From Metarhizium brunneum (taxonomy: Eukaryota > Ascomycota > Sordariomycetes > Hypocreales > Clavicipitaceae): a stretch of 64,000 nt of DNA. How positions within the stretch are numbered: the stretch's first letter is position 1; each line of letters opens with the position of its first letter. Shown here one piece after another: positions 12,173 to 23,795 of this stretch. Below the pieces are notes generated by a model. The model made no database searches, had not been told where the DNA came from, and saw only the letters and a program-made list of their open reading frames with translations. Location: assembly GCF_013426205.1 (NCBI RefSeq), contig NC_089423.1, positions 1 through 64,000 on the forward strand, written 5' to 3'. A program made the translations under genes and the position numbers.

Positions 12173-12630
12173 TTGAAAGACAGAGGCTTTGTATTGTTTG
12201 ATAATGATTCAGGAATGATGCCTGGAAACAGTCAGCTTGGTAGTGCGGGGTCCATGTGTACATGGTAATCCAGCTACAGACTGACAACATTGCTTCGCGG
12301 CCAGACCGGATGGAGAAGTCCTGCGTGTCTTGGTGCGCCGTGGGAGCCTCGTTGGGCATGAAACTTAGGGGGAGACGTTGCAAAGGTCGACTGGTGTGGC
12401 AAGAAACGCCAGCACACCAGACGTTGGATGGTAGCACTGCACCGGCCGAACAATTGGATGGATGCCCAATGCTACATACAACCCATCAAGTTGGCAACTT
12501 GCAGCAGAGGGGGCTTGGCAACTATTGAAAGCAACATCAAGATGATCACAGAGCGTTTGAGGTTGGGAGCAGGATGTTTAAATGACCTATATAATAGCTA
12601 TGTTTAAGAAATATAAGGCAGGTTAGACGT
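12173..12630. other. Short intergenic stretch
   Basis: It may contain further decayed 5' sequence of the NLR relic on the minus strand. I see no readable domain in it. Confidence 0.35.
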
Positions 12631-13743
12631 CTAAGTAGCCTGGAAAGCATTTGGTGGCAGATACCACAAGTTAATCACGGCCACTACCGCAAGGATTATT
12701 CTCCCGCCAACTAATACCGCGAAGAGTAGTCCGACAACTACTTGTGCCCGCCTCCTTTTTCCGTTAAATCCTAGACAGGTTATTCTTGGAAGTATGTTGA
12801 GTATAATGATTCCAAGAACAGGCATAATCATGAATAATACAATCGTCACAACTCGCCAGATATAACGAAGGGTATCGTGGCCAAAGGACGAGTTCCATCC
12901 TAGGAAGAAGCCCAAGCTAATTAACACGGCGCATACGCGAACAGATAAAACGAAAAGTAAAGAGTCTTTACCCATATCGTTGGCGCAATGTATAGCAGAG
13001 TTCGATATGCCAAATCCTGAGCTAGCAGGTGTAACAAGATGGCACAGCCAGCTAGGGAGTATTTGGCGCGGGCCGTGCTCGACCATTTCTCGAAATTGTT
13101 TATGGCTTGGGCGTTGCTTTGCGAATATAGTTATGCTCGTCTTCATATTCTTCGGCTCATCCTACTATAGGATATAGGTCACGATTGTGGCAGCTGCCAA
13201 GGTGAGGGTGACAATTTCGACTTGCGTAATACAGACGCCAAAGGCAAGCCGTGTCGCCAGCTCAGGTAAAGAGTGACCAATCTAGAAAACGGCAACAGCA
13301 TTAACAAAGAAGTTGCCGTCGTTCATGTTGTCTATTTTATCAGAGGAAATTTCCGGAAAATCCGAGATGAGCTCCATTTCTCTGGCACATAGGAGCTGTC
13401 GACAATCCACGCACCAGATGTCGCCTTGAAGTAAAAGTGTGTTGTTTATCACTGATGTCTGGTTGAAGTAATTCTTCATGACGGTTTGAATAATCCTAAT
13501 ATGCCTTGTCCACCCAGTCTGGCTTTTCTTTTCCTGCGGTTGAGAGTTTTTGGACTCTTTCCTAACATATTCCCTATAATCTTTGGCCATCTGTCGATGT
13601 CGGTCATTGGTCACCCAATCGATAGTCCCAACCGCGCGGGGAATATGAATTGCATGACACTCTTCTTTAAGTACTTTCGATATTTGTTTGGGCAAATTCG
13701 AGGGGTTTCGAAAGGTTTCCCAAGATATACACCCCGAATCCAC
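12631..13743 (-). pseudogene. Membrane protein gene with several in-frame stops
   Basis: One frame runs through two open stretches (13282-13743 and 12631-13146) and the bases between them, broken by a TAG at about 13280 and by two adjacent TAG codons at about 13166-13171. The N-terminal part is soluble. The C-terminal part has at least three hydrophobic helices (for example IWRVVTIVLFMIMPVLGIII). Sequence between the stops reads as ordinary protein (LPELATRLAFGVCITQVEI), and the double stop sits where members of a common uncharacterised fungal membrane family have Trp-Trp. TGG to TAG and CAG to TAG are both the C:G to T:A changes made by RIP. Function of the family is unknown. Confidence 0.55.
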
Positions 13744-14451
13744 CTCGGCAGCTGCTGCAGATTGCTCGCTCGTTTGTTCTCTAGGAGATGATAAACCCCG
13801 AGATGGGCTCTGACCCTCATCTTCTGCAGGCAGGGCACCTGCTTTATCTACTATAATAAAACTACTTATACTGCCTAGAAAGCAGCGCTAGCTACCTGTA
13901 ACCTTGTGGTTAGGTTTTTATCCCGCTCTTACTTATATTATCTCTTTTTAGCATATTACAGCTGTACAGACCCGGCTAAGACAGGTTTTGGATATATACT
14001 GCAGTGTTATTTCTATTTACTGTATTAGTACTCTTGATCTATTATATATTCGACAAGGTCATCCTACAGCGTAATAGATATCTGATTGCGGCTACCTCTG
14101 ACGGGGTGCTCTCATAGCGGACTACATAGCGGGGTATATACTGAGTCTTGGCAGTGCCCCAAATAATAGGTGTCGTCGAGCCTACAGGAACTCTTCGAGT
14201 ATAATACGTTGATTCAAAGATAATTCTATAAAATATTAAAGGTCCTTGGTTCTTAGAAGAATAGAAGAGATAAATGGCTATTATGTATATATAAACAACA
14301 AAGAGATAACTTAGGCTTCTAGAGAGCCTTGTAATTCTATTATATAACCTTTGTGGATATATGCTCTAAATAACCTATCTATATAATACATGGTGTGGAA
14401 AAAAGCACACACTACAAAGCATGCCCATGTCGAAAATACAGGCCAGGCAGC
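13744..14451. other. Intergenic, moderately AT-rich
   Basis: Nothing is recognisable apart from a possible decayed 5' continuation of the membrane-protein relic (to about 13838). A short word near 14,237-14,257 resembles part of the LTR family seen at 34, 43 and 51 kb, but is too short to call. Confidence 0.35.
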
Positions 14452-17149
14452 TCACTTGTCATCAGTCACAAGCTCTCGTTGAAGCATATCAGCGCATATA
14501 TCCAGGCCCGCACCAATAGTTCCCATGATATCAAACACATGTGCTCCCTTGAAACTATACGCCCACAACTGCATCACCGCAACAGCCATGCGCTTTACCT
14601 TAAGCACACTATCAGTTTCAGAGGCCAACTTGTCGCCGAGTTCAGTCTCACTGATGATGCTCGCAACAATGCCCATTAATCGTTTCTCGTCCTCTTGTAT
14701 AGTGTCACCCAACGCCATGGCATTCGCTATCGTTTCGAGCCATTTGCCGAGAAACAAGCCGCATTCCAGATTACACAGACTGTGAACGATACTCCAGTGC
14801 AAAGTTTGCGTCCTTGCCACAAACTCGATGCCAATTCGGACCGGAATGCTCAGCGAGTGGGCACTTTGAAGCACAGCACGACCTACCAGGGGGCTGCGTT
14901 CGAGCAAAGGGGCATTGCGGAAAGCCTGGGCAATGCGCTCGGCATTGCGCGTTTCCAGCCGGCGGCAAGGTCCAAAATCAGCATGCAGCCGAATATAAGC
15001 CAGTCGGAAGAGAGCCGTCGAATTGAAACTGAGAGGTCCGCCGGGCGAGGACGGATCAAGAGACGAATCCTTGGTAGCCTCCCAGGTGTGTTGCCATACC
15101 CGCAACGCAGAGTCAAACTTGAGCAACAAATCTGGCGGCAATGAGGCGCATTCAATCCCTGACGGCGCAAATGACAACTGTCTAGCCAGAAAGATTTGCT
15201 GTACTACGCAGTGGATCAGGACGTAATTGCCAAAGGAAGACAGCCCGTTGCTAGCTGGCGCAGCGGTCTGGTTCCGAAATAGACTCGAATAGCTCTGTTG
15301 AACGTTGGTCTCGACGATGGCATCTCTGCTACGGGCCGCCTTCCATTCATCCTCGCTCGCAGCTCTCCAATGGGATTCAGGGCTGGGCACGCTCAGCCGA
15401 GCCACATCCGAGTTCATCAACTTGGGGGCAATGTTGTACGCAATATACAGTAGGTTGTTGAAACAAAATGCCACCAGCTTGGCGCGTCGCCTCTCTTCGG
15501 CAGCAACCCACTCACGCCAGGTCAAATCAGCGCCAGGCGAGTCTGCTGCTGCCCCAACGCCAACGCCATCTTCCTGGACCAAAAAGGCGAGCTCGCTTGC
15601 GATGGAGAAGGCGTCCTTTATGAGTGAGCGTTGGTTCCACGTGCCCAGAGCCATCAGGATGATCATGGCGTGCATTGTCTTGACATTGTCACAGTTAATG
15701 TCTGATGTAGATTGGTCAGGGGTTTCTACACTGGATTGGCAGGAACGAGCGTGTGAATATCCGTCCAAGAGTAGCTCAGGCGTGCTGAAAACCGAAATGG
15801 GCTTTTCATAGCCATTTCTCCTGAGTATTTGTTCTTCGAGCAGAGCTCTGGCAGAAATATAGAGGTCATGCGACTGCTGACGTTGAAACCGATACCGAGC
15901 CCCAGTGGCAGCAATAGCCAGGATGAGCTCGGGCGTTTGAGAGGCGAGCGAAAAGGTGGGATAATGGATAAAGGGCAGATGTTCGTGAAATCCCGAAAAA
16001 TACCCTTCGACGTAGCGGCGTAATGCGTATCGAGTAGGCATAGTAAAGGTTGCTGGCAAGACGGAACGGTGTTTTTCAATGCTGTTGCATATAATGGAGT
16101 AGTCCGCTTTGGATAGCAAACACGGACTACCAGTTCCATCAAGGGTTGACGGGGGCTGAAGGAGGCGCCCACTGGATGTCGTTTTGGTGTTTTCTGGTAT
16201 AGATCGGGCATAATTCTCCGATGGTTGCCCGGCTGGCTGACGCGGAAGAAAATCAGGCATTCTTACGCCTGACGTGTTCCGTGACTCGTCGTGACGTTTG
16301 TTGGAAAACATGGCCGTGTCAAGCTCAGAGATACCGGGCTGTGAAGCGGGAAGCAAATTGATTGGATAGTTTGTCCCAAACGTCGATGGCATAGACAGGG
16401 AAGAGGTCGCTGCGATTTCCCTCCAAAGAAGGTCCAAGTCATTGCCATATAATAAGTCCCAAGTCACCGACTTGTCGACGGTGCTGTGGGCTTGGTCACT
16501 GCTGCCTCGAGGATGTAGCGTGGCAGCCGAAGGCTGATGATGGACGGACAATGTGGCTTCGTGTTGAGAGTCCAAATGTAAGTAACTGGATGGCAAAGGC
16601 ATGTCGCTTGTTGAAATATCAGGCGTGTCTGTTGCTGGCATTTGTGTGGATTGCCCGAGTTGAAGATGGTCGGAAACTGCACCATCAGTTGCGAAGCCCA
16701 CGAGAGGTTCCTCCTGCTGCACCAAATCATGGGAATACTGGCTATCGCGGCCGTCATCGGGTGTCTTGTCGGAGACGGCCCACGTACTGTGAAAAGACAT
16801 GACTGCATCTCCGTCTTCATTGTTGGCACTCGTTGCAGATTCGTGCTCCCGGTGAGCCAGCCTATTGTGCCTGGTTAAGAGGTCGCTAGTACACACGTTG
16901 GTTAGTATGTATGCAAAGTCTACAGTCAACTCAACTCAACTTGCCTTCTAGAAAAGGTGCGTCCACATGCGGAGCACTCGAACGGCTTCTCCTTTGTGTC
17001 TTGCATGTATGTATTAGCCTGCATGTGCAACACGGTGAATCAAGAGGAGTAGGCGGCTTACGAGTGCGTTCATGCCGGCGTAGATGCTCTGTGCGCCGGA
17101 ATGTCTTGTTGCAAAACTTGCAAGGCGGAACATGAATCCGAGGTCTCAT
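14452..17149 (-). CDS. C2H2 zinc-finger / fungal-specific transcription factor
   Basis: The spliced model uses exons 17062-17149, 16945-16999 and 14452-16885, giving about 858 residues. Exon 1 supplies finger 1 (CKFCNKTFRRTEHLRRH). Exon 2 plus the start of exon 3 supply finger 2 (CSACGRTF, then the two His of TRHNRLAH). About 300 residues later comes the fungal-specific transcription factor domain (PF04082), recognisable from YVEGYFSGFHEHLPFIHYP. The pair of N-terminal C2H2 fingers with this domain is a common ascomycete regulator architecture. Intron 2 (16886-16944) has a GC donor (GCAAGT) with branch site TACTAAC and acceptor TAG; using it joins finger 2 exactly. The ATG at 17147-17149 is the first in frame. 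Targets are unknown; it lies head to head with no obvious cluster gene. Confidence 0.8.
16886..16944 (-). other. GC-AG intron in the C2H2 factor gene
   Basis: The 59-bp intron begins GCAAGT instead of GTAAGT, has the branch site TACTAAC and ends TACTAG. Removing it restores the second zinc finger in frame (codon split AG|C, Ser). GC donors with otherwise perfect consensus are a known minor class in fungi. Confidence 0.75.
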
Positions 17150-17608
17150 TCGTGGAGCAGCAAGATTCGGGGTAATATTGATCTTGGACAAGATTGGGCG
17201 TTGGCTTTGGCTTTGGCCTTGGCTCAGAAGATGGCATCTCAGTGTGGAGTAAATTGACTTGTCGGGGTCAAAACAATTCTATATATTGGCGGAGGCCCCG
17301 TCTACTTACACTACACGTGATTCAATGATGTCTGGTACATGTACCGGGACAAGTACCGGGATGTCGGGAACTAGCAAAACTGAATTTGTAAGCTAAAAAA
17401 CCCAATTCGTATTTGTAACACACCAAGTCAAGGCATTCATTCTCCGGCCCCATCGCATCGAATGCTTCTGAACTGTGCTCAAATGGACTGTGCACAAGAA
17501 CGGGACAATGATGATGTACACGTTGAGTTCTATTTACATCTTTTTATTTTTATTTTTTGAAAACCAACAACACCAAAGTACGAGACCTCCGTCATCCGTC
17601 AACCCTCT
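17150..17608. other. Short intergenic region
   Basis: This holds the promoter of the C2H2 factor (leftward) and the 3' flank of the alcohol dehydrogenase gene (also leftward). It contains repeated ACATGTACCGGGACAAG-like words near 17,335-17,360. Nothing else is seen. Confidence 0.4.
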
Positions 17609-18628
17609 TTACATTGTCAAAACATTTCGGAATCTCGGCTTCCCAGAAACCAAGCTATCCACTGCCTTTTGCACATCGGAAAAGGGATACTTCTCCACCA
17701 TACATTTAATGTTGTGTGTCTGCGCAAATCGAATCGCCTCCTCGCTATCCAAGGAATGCCCGCTCGCCCATCCATGAATGCTTTTCCCCCCAAGAATCAA
17801 AGCTACGCTGTCAAAGGCAACATTACCGACCGGGGCTAGAGACAGCAGCTTGCCGCCCGCACCTAGACCTCCAACCAGCTTTGATATGACTTCCGGGTTA
17901 GGGGCCGTCTGGACAATAAGATCTGCTCCTCCAAGCCGGTTGAGTTCCGCAACTGCGTCGCTTTTCTTGGTGTTGATGTAATGATGGGCGCCGAGTTTCT
18001 TAGCAAAGTCAGCTTTATCATCGCTGGAAGATAACGCGACAACTTCATAGCCCATCTTGTCAGCATACTGGATAGCGAGGTGACCAAGACCGCCTAGACC
18101 TTGGACAGCTACCAATCCTCCCTGCTCGATATGCATCTTTCGGATGCCATTAAAAACGGTCACCCCGGCGCATAGTAACGGGGCTACCTCGGCTGCATCC
18201 AACTCGCGGGGGATGCGGACGACAGCTTCTTGTTCAAGTAGAACGTATTCCGCGAAGCCTCCGTCTCGAGTGTAGCCATTCACCTGTGCGTTGTGGCAAA
18301 ATTGGTACATCCCTCGCTTGCATAGCTTACACATGGCATCGTGACCACCATGCCAAGGACCTCCTACTCTTTCTCCCTTGTCTAAACCCTGTACGCCTGG
18401 GCCGAGCTCGACTACATCGCCCACAATTTCGTGCCCGGGGATTCTGGGAAAAACATCTCCGTACTCTCCGTTGGCAATGCTAACATCTGAGAAGCATACG
18501 CCACAGGCCAGAACTTTAACCAGGACCTGGCCCGGCCCTGGATGCTTCAGCTCCATCTCCTGAATCTTGAATGGTCCGTTCGCTTCGTTGAGGACAACGG
18601 CTCGGTACGTCTTGGGTAAGGAGGACAT
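17609..18628 (-). CDS. Zinc-dependent alcohol dehydrogenase (MDR family)
   Basis: The single-exon 339-residue protein from the ATG at 18626-18628 has the GroES-like catalytic domain, with the zinc ligands in GVCFSD and GHEIVGDVVELG. The structural zinc lobe has three Cys (CKLCKRGMYQFC), with the position of the first Cys replaced, as in many fungal relatives. The Rossmann fold follows (VQGLGGLGHLAIQYA). The length matches the bacterial AdhP-like group. It would oxidise or reduce small alcohols and aldehydes with NAD(P) in the cytosol. The open frame continues upstream to 18886, but that extension is low-quality sequence, so the later ATG is chosen. No cluster partner is obvious. Confidence 0.9.
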   Translation of the reverse strand: MSSLPKTYRAVVLNEANGPFKIQEMELKHPGPGQVLVKVLACGVCFSDVSIANGEYGDVFPRIPGHEIVGDVVELGPGVQGLDKGERVGGPWHGGHDAMCKLCKRGMYQFCHNAQVNGYTRDGGFAEYVLLEQEAVVRIPRELDAAEVAPLLCAGVTVFNGIRKMHIEQGGLVAVQGLGGLGHLAIQYADKMGYEVVALSSSDDKADFAKKLGAHHYINTKKSDAVAELNRLGGADLIVQTAPNPEVISKLVGGLGAGGKLLSLAPVGNVAFDSVALILGGKSIHGWASGHSLDSEEAIRFAQTHNIKCMVEKYPFSDVQKAVDSLVSGKPRFRNVLTM

Positions 18629-19809
18629 TGTGTGGTCCCGAAAAGATTTGACTATCGAATGTGAATGTGTGCCAGGAAGAGGTGACAGTAAATTGCGGAT
18701 CAAGTACCTGCAGCCGGAGATGAAGATGGCCATTCCGTGGATCAGCTCTATTATATATTCTTTGATGGGGCGATCGTTCCTCCGTTCCGTCTTGGGCTTT
18801 CTACCCCAACGGCGAAGCACTAGACAGACACGATTCAGTAGTGGTGACTCTGGTGAGGGTTTGATCCAGCCGTGGCAGGTGGGCACTTTAGCGCATCAAT
18901 GATATTACAAATCTAAATCTGATTAGCTCTACTACTGATGTCTCCTCACTGCATAAGTCCTGCTAGGCTTTTGCGGTCCAAGTGCGTCGGATTAGACTCT
19001 CAAAATGCCCCAAGTCCCGGAATGTGGGAGAACAGCTGCGAAATTTAGCTAATTAATAATACACTACTACGTACTTGAACAATATCAACGCCTTTTGCCA
19101 CGTGCTCTCCTAAGAACTCGTTTGTCCAACGTCTGCTATTCATGGTGCAGATTTAACTCGCAGTCTAGAACCGGATACTGCATCTCTAAAGGCAAAGTGC
19201 CAGGATGTTTCTACCCCACGGCAGAGGTCAATAGAATACTGCTAGATTTTCAGGCCATCTATAAGCAAATCGCACAGCGAAAAAGGCTTAATTGTAATAG
19301 CAGCGTTTTCAGGGCTTCAATTAACTCGATTCATGATGCAGGCCTTCGTGGGTCGCATGAAAATGCCTCAAATTTACCATCCTTTATACCTCGTTTTCCC
19401 CCTGGAAGCCCCCGTCTGGCTGTACTAGCCCCAAAGAGCAACTATTTAAACCTACACAACTAACCTGGAATTGGCACCTTTTTGACTCAACAAACGCAGT
19501 TGCCCATGTCAATCAAATAGTTACCCCGCTGTCATACCATGTTGAGAATTAGGGTACCCAGTATTAGGGCGAAACGATAAAGGACGCATCGTGTCGCTTG
19601 TTGATGCCGAGCTGAAGGGCTAAAGTGTACCGAGGCGTTGAGTCCATGCCAAAAACACGACACATGTACAGTGCAGCACAAAACAGTAAATCAACCTCAA
19701 TACTGTAGATACAGCAGGATTTTTCAAACATGTTAAATGATCTGCCATTTGAGCATGTAGTTGACTCATCTGATTGTGTTTTGAAGGTGACACTCAGATT
19801 TGCATTCCA
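18629..19809. other. Intergenic; no supported gene
   Basis: An open frame at 19095-19463 (+) has no recognisable domain and unusual composition. The rest shows nothing beyond likely promoter sequence for the dehydrogenase. Confidence 0.4.
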
Positions 19810-21458
19810 CTAGCTACGCTCCACCTGTTGGAACAGTATAAAGTCAATAGCCTCAACTAGATATGTGACGAAGCGGTGAGGATTCTCTGCCGCCGGAAAG
19901 TGGCCGAGACCCAGCATCTTTGTGAATTTAGCGCCCCGAATCTTCAAGGCCGTCTTCTCACTTAGCTCTGGGGTAGTACTCCAGTCATATTCGCCCGTCA
20001 ACATGTACACTGGACACTTGTCGGTATCGATATCCTTGACTCGTGTACGACCATCCCATCCGCCGTAATAAAAGTCCAAATCACCATGGAAGATGCCAAA
20101 GGCTTGGGACGAGTAACAATGCCATACCATGTCACGGTTAATACGCGGAGCGGTAGGCGCCATCATCTACGCGTAATTAGTCATTTCCTCTCCTCATGGC
20201 AAAGCCCTTCTGTAACGTGCATACTTACTCCGTATATCCATTCTGGGTTGGACAATGACTGGTTCACAGAGACGGAGCGATCCCACCACTGACGATCCAT
20301 ATTCGTAAAGTCGCAGCTGCCCGGATCGGTCAATACACCTTTCAGAGTAATAATAGACATTTCTGCCGGTCACAAAATACGAACCCTTGGCAAGGAATCA
20401 CACCACCAACATCTAGCTCCTCGGCCCGCAGCGCAATGGCAAGACATACATGGCCTCCCATGCTCGCGCCGCACACAATGGGCTTCTTGAGGCCGAGTGC
20501 GCGAATCACCTCCTTTATACAGCCAACATATGTCTCTTCGGTATTGGTATAACACCCAGGAATCTGCGTCTCGGGTGGAAAGCTGCGACCATGCCCAGGC
20601 AGGTCGAATGCCGTCATGCGGCATTTTGCCAGCATTCGTGCTTCATTCATGACGCCATGGTACTGCCGCGAATCTGAACCCGCCGTATGGAGGAACAAAA
20701 TATCCCGATGTTGTTCGCTGCCGCTCTGCTCGTAGAATACCTTTGTCCTGCCCCAGCCCGGAGGCGACACATACACGTACCGGCCAACGATGGCATCTTC
20801 AAGACTGGGGGGTGGCACGGGGTCCTCCTGCATGCGACCGTGTAGAGCTTCATGGCTCATCTCCAGAACCCGTCGCCATATCGACGCATAAGCAACAAAC
20901 ATGTTCTGATCCCCCATGATGTCGACCCCATCCTGGTGAATATTCTGGCCGACCATGCCCCAGTAGCTTTGGTAGGGAGCCACAGGAATAGGCTTGTAGA
21001 ACTGCTCCCATTGCTCCGGAAGAGCGGAGAGGATAAAATTGGCTTCTGCCTCTGATCCTGGTGCGACGGAGACGTGGCCTGGCTTCACGTGGCACACGAT
21101 GACAGAGTCTGAGCCTGCAGCCTTCCACCCAAAAGCAAACTCTTTAGCTCCAGGTCCCAGGTTACAAAAGGCTTGAAATCGGCTGTCAGTGGCCAAGCTT
21201 TCTGTTAGCTTGCAGAGACAACTGCCGAGTTGACTGGGCAGGCTGAGCCAAGGGTGAGGAGACATGGCGAATTCCTCGTTGGCGGCGTAAAGAATCTCGG
21301 AATAACGTTGGACGCGGGCAGGAACAAAGTTGGGTGGTGAGTTTACGAATTCCCCCGGTGTTTCTGCTGAGGGGAATCTATTGAGCAATTCTACTGAAAG
21401 TGGAGGGCCTCCAATTGTGGAGATCTGGTTCTTCTTTACTCTGATACACCACCTTCAT
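19810..21458 (-). CDS. Alpha/beta hydrolase, four exons
   Basis: Proposed exons are 21440-21458, 20385-21393, 20229-20316 and 19810-20166 (490 residues). The first half is a SCP2-like/lid-type extension, with PPNFVPARVQRYSEIL and ALPEQWEQFYKPIPVAPYQSYWG. The second half is a hydrolase core with LFLHTAGSDSRQYH, DLPGHGRS, the nucleophile elbow GASMGG, the acid in LTGEYDWSTTP and the catalytic His in GLGHFPAAENP. The phase-0 intron before MMAPTAPRINR and the phase-2 intron after the CQG codons rejoin conserved sequence in frame, so these borders are firm. The tiny first exon is less certain. The substrate is unknown; intact relatives occur widely in fungi, often near secondary-metabolite genes. 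Confidence 0.75.
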
Positions 21459-21618
21459 AGAATCCAAACGACGTTGAGTCGACGTCGAGGCAAATGACAA
21501 ATGATATCAGACCGCTTCAACTTGACTTTCCGATGACTGAGCAATTCGCCCCAACCGCCCCCGCATCAGGGACGAGATGATGCGGGGCAGCGAGGGGCAG
21601 CGCAGGCTTCTAGTAGAA

Positions 21619-21918
21619 TCATTGATGGCAGGGGTAAAAGTCCACATGCAGTCTGCATGTGGTCAAGTCTGAATGTACCCCGAATAATACTCCGTTATTA
21701 CTCACATCTTTTTTCACATTATTTGTGCAGTTGCTGCCGTCCCGGAACACGTTTAACACAAAGTCGGTGACTTTTATGTTATTAGCTGGAGCAGAAATAT
21801 TAAAAACACTATTACGTGCCGAGATAGAAATTAGCATCGTCATGTTCTGGCACCTTTTTACGCCCGACAGGCCTGCAAAGATGCTTATAAAAAGTAAGAG
21901 GAGGATATTACGAATCAT
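21619..21918 (-). pseudogene. N-terminal fragment of a secreted alpha/beta hydrolase
   Basis: The ATG at 21916-21918 opens a 99-residue frame with a signal peptide (MIRNILLLLFISIFAG) and a segment (SARNSVFNISAPANN, then VTDFVLNVFRDGSNCTNNV) that resembles the start of a family of secreted fungal hydrolases of about 350-400 residues. The frame then stops, and no nucleophile elbow or further exon is seen downstream. It could also be a genuine small secreted protein with three or four Cys, but truncation is more likely. Confidence 0.45.
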
Positions 21919-22664
21919 CTTGCCGGTTGTAGTGTAGTCTGATAGCTTAAGGATTGAGCAAAACACACTTGACCGTTTATAGAACAGTCTCCAATATTGT
22001 CAACACGCCAAGTTAAAATGGCGAGCGGACGCCAACTAAATAAGTATCCGGATTTGTGGCCCCTCGTGAATTAATTCAACAAGACGCACTAGCATGATTC
22101 ATCAGCTCGAAATCTATTGCCACCGCTCGCTTTTAGTAAGTCGCCGCTTTTTAGGTTCCGTGGATTGTCGTTGAATTCTAGACCAGCGCAAGCAGCAAAG
22201 AAGGCAAAGTTGCGCAATTATTGATAAGGAAATATATCTACCCCAACTCTATAAATGTCTTGTACTCCAATACCAGCCACGCACACTGCCTTGTAACTTC
22301 CCTGTAGCCCCGAAAAATGTTTACAATGGAAGAAACGTACAGAATTTTTGAGGATAAAGCCCACTTGACATTTATAAGGATAGATGCCTGTTAGGAAGGA
22401 CATAGCGCCGAGCTACTTGACTCTATAAAGAGGATCCTGTAGTAGTCGCCCCCATATACTGGGCGATTACAAATAACCTCGCTCGTTGATTATTAACTAG
22501 TAAATAAACATTATTTTAAAGACGATAAACTTTTTCATATATAATCTCGTGCGTTGGATTTTTCCATTATTAATTGATCCAAACAGCTTCTCGGTTAGTG
22601 CATAAGACTTCTTGCCGCACTTCATACACATCATCACGTTATATCCTTCGTGCCTATAGTCGAA
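21919..22664. other. Divergent promoter region
   Basis: This lies between the truncated secreted hydrolase (leftward) and the old yellow enzyme gene (rightward). It is AT-rich near 22,480-22,580. No gene is seen. Confidence 0.4.
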
Positions 22665-23795
22665 ATGTCCTCCAAGATTTTTGAGCCGCTACGCATCGGC
22701 CGTATTACGTTGAATCACCGAGTGGTCATGGCACCTCTTACGAGGCTCAGAGCGAATGACTCTCACGTCCCCGAACCCATGTCAGCAGAGTATTATGCTC
22801 AGCGGGCCTCTGTTCCAGGCACTTTTTTGATTGCCGAAGCTACACTCATATCTGCTCGTGGCGGTGGCGGCAGTCACGCGCCCGGTTTATATACGGACGA
22901 GCAAGTTCGAGGATGGAAGCAGATTACCGATGCTGTTCATGCAAAAGGCAGTTATATCTTCTGTCAGCTTGTGGCACTGGGGCGTGCCGCCGATCCGGAA
23001 ACCTTGAAAAGGGAGACTGGCCTCGAGGTGCGAGCACCGAGCTCAATCGCCATGGAGAATGGCGGCAACACGCCGGAATGTCTGACAGACAATGAGATTT
23101 GGAACCTTGTACAAGACTTTGCTTCGGCGGCAAAGAGAGCCATGGAAGCAGGATTCGATGGCGTCGAGATACACGGCGCCAACGGGTACCTAGTCGACCA
23201 GTTTCTTCACGAGAACAGCAATGACAGAACAGACCAGTGGGGTGGTAGCATCGCCAAACGGGCCAAGTTTGGACTCGAGGTTGCCAAGGCGGTTGTGCAA
23301 GCAGTAGGGCCAGACAGGGTTGGGTTCAGACTGAGTCCGTGGAATACCTGGCAAGGGATGGATGCGACAGACCCAGCACCTCTGTTTTGCTACTTGATTA
23401 AACATGTCAAGGAAATCGGGCTGGCATATTTGCACCTTATAGAGTCCAGGGTGCTTAACAACGTTGACTGTGAATCAGCGGGAAATATCATGCCCTTTAT
23501 GGAGGAATGGGGCTCAGCCAAGCCGGTACTAGTTGCGGGAGGATACAACCAGGATAACTTTGGTCAAGCTTTGGAGCGGGACTATAAGGATTACAATGTC
23601 GGCGTTGTTTTTGGGAGGTATTTTCTTGCTAATCCCGATTTGCCTTTCCGCCTTCGGCACGGGATTCCTCTTCAAAAGTATAATCGCAGCACTTTCTACG
23701 CTGTAATGGAAAGCAGAGGGTACACAGATTATTCGTTCAGTCCTGAATTTGAACAGAATAGGAGAGATAACGGTAATAGAGCGCCCCTACTTTAG
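22665..23795 (+). CDS. Old yellow enzyme (NADH:flavin oxidoreductase)
   Basis: The 376-residue intronless protein starts at ATG 22665-22667 (MSSKIFEPLRIGRI) and is a full FMN-binding TIM barrel of the OYE family. Diagnostic segments include VVMAPLTRLRA, FCQLVALGRAADP, the substrate-binding EIHGANGYLVDQFLHE (His and Asn of the active site, then Tyr), DQWGGSIAKRAKFGLEV and VFGRYFLANPDLPFRLRHG. Such enzymes reduce activated C=C bonds of enones using NAD(P)H and FMN, and fungal members such as EasA work in natural-product pathways. A GTG five codons upstream is not needed. No ergot-type neighbours are present, so a general reductase role is more likely. Confidence 0.95.
   Translation: MSSKIFEPLRIGRITLNHRVVMAPLTRLRANDSHVPEPMSAEYYAQRASVPGTFLIAEATLISARGGGGSHAPGLYTDEQVRGWKQITDAVHAKGSYIFCQLVALGRAADPETLKRETGLEVRAPSSIAMENGGNTPECLTDNEIWNLVQDFASAAKRAMEAGFDGVEIHGANGYLVDQFLHENSNDRTDQWGGSIAKRAKFGLEVAKAVVQAVGPDRVGFRLSPWNTWQGMDATDPAPLFCYLIKHVKEIGLAYLHLIESRVLNNVDCESAGNIMPFMEEWGSAKPVLVAGGYNQDNFGQALERDYKDYNVGVVFGRYFLANPDLPFRLRHGIPLQKYNRSTFYAVMESRGYTDYSFSPEFEQNRRDNGNRAPLL

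Noticed and set aside
14237..14257. LTR-like word AAAGGTCCTTGGTT
   Set aside because: It matches part of the 43-kb LTR, but the flanks do not align and no end is visible.
16931..17191. N-terminal extension of the C2H2 factor beyond 17149
   Set aside because: The upstream frame has no ATG; the track start there is a TTG.
22650..22664. GTG start for the old yellow enzyme
   Set aside because: The ATG five codons later fits the family start; nuclear fungal genes rarely start at GTG.
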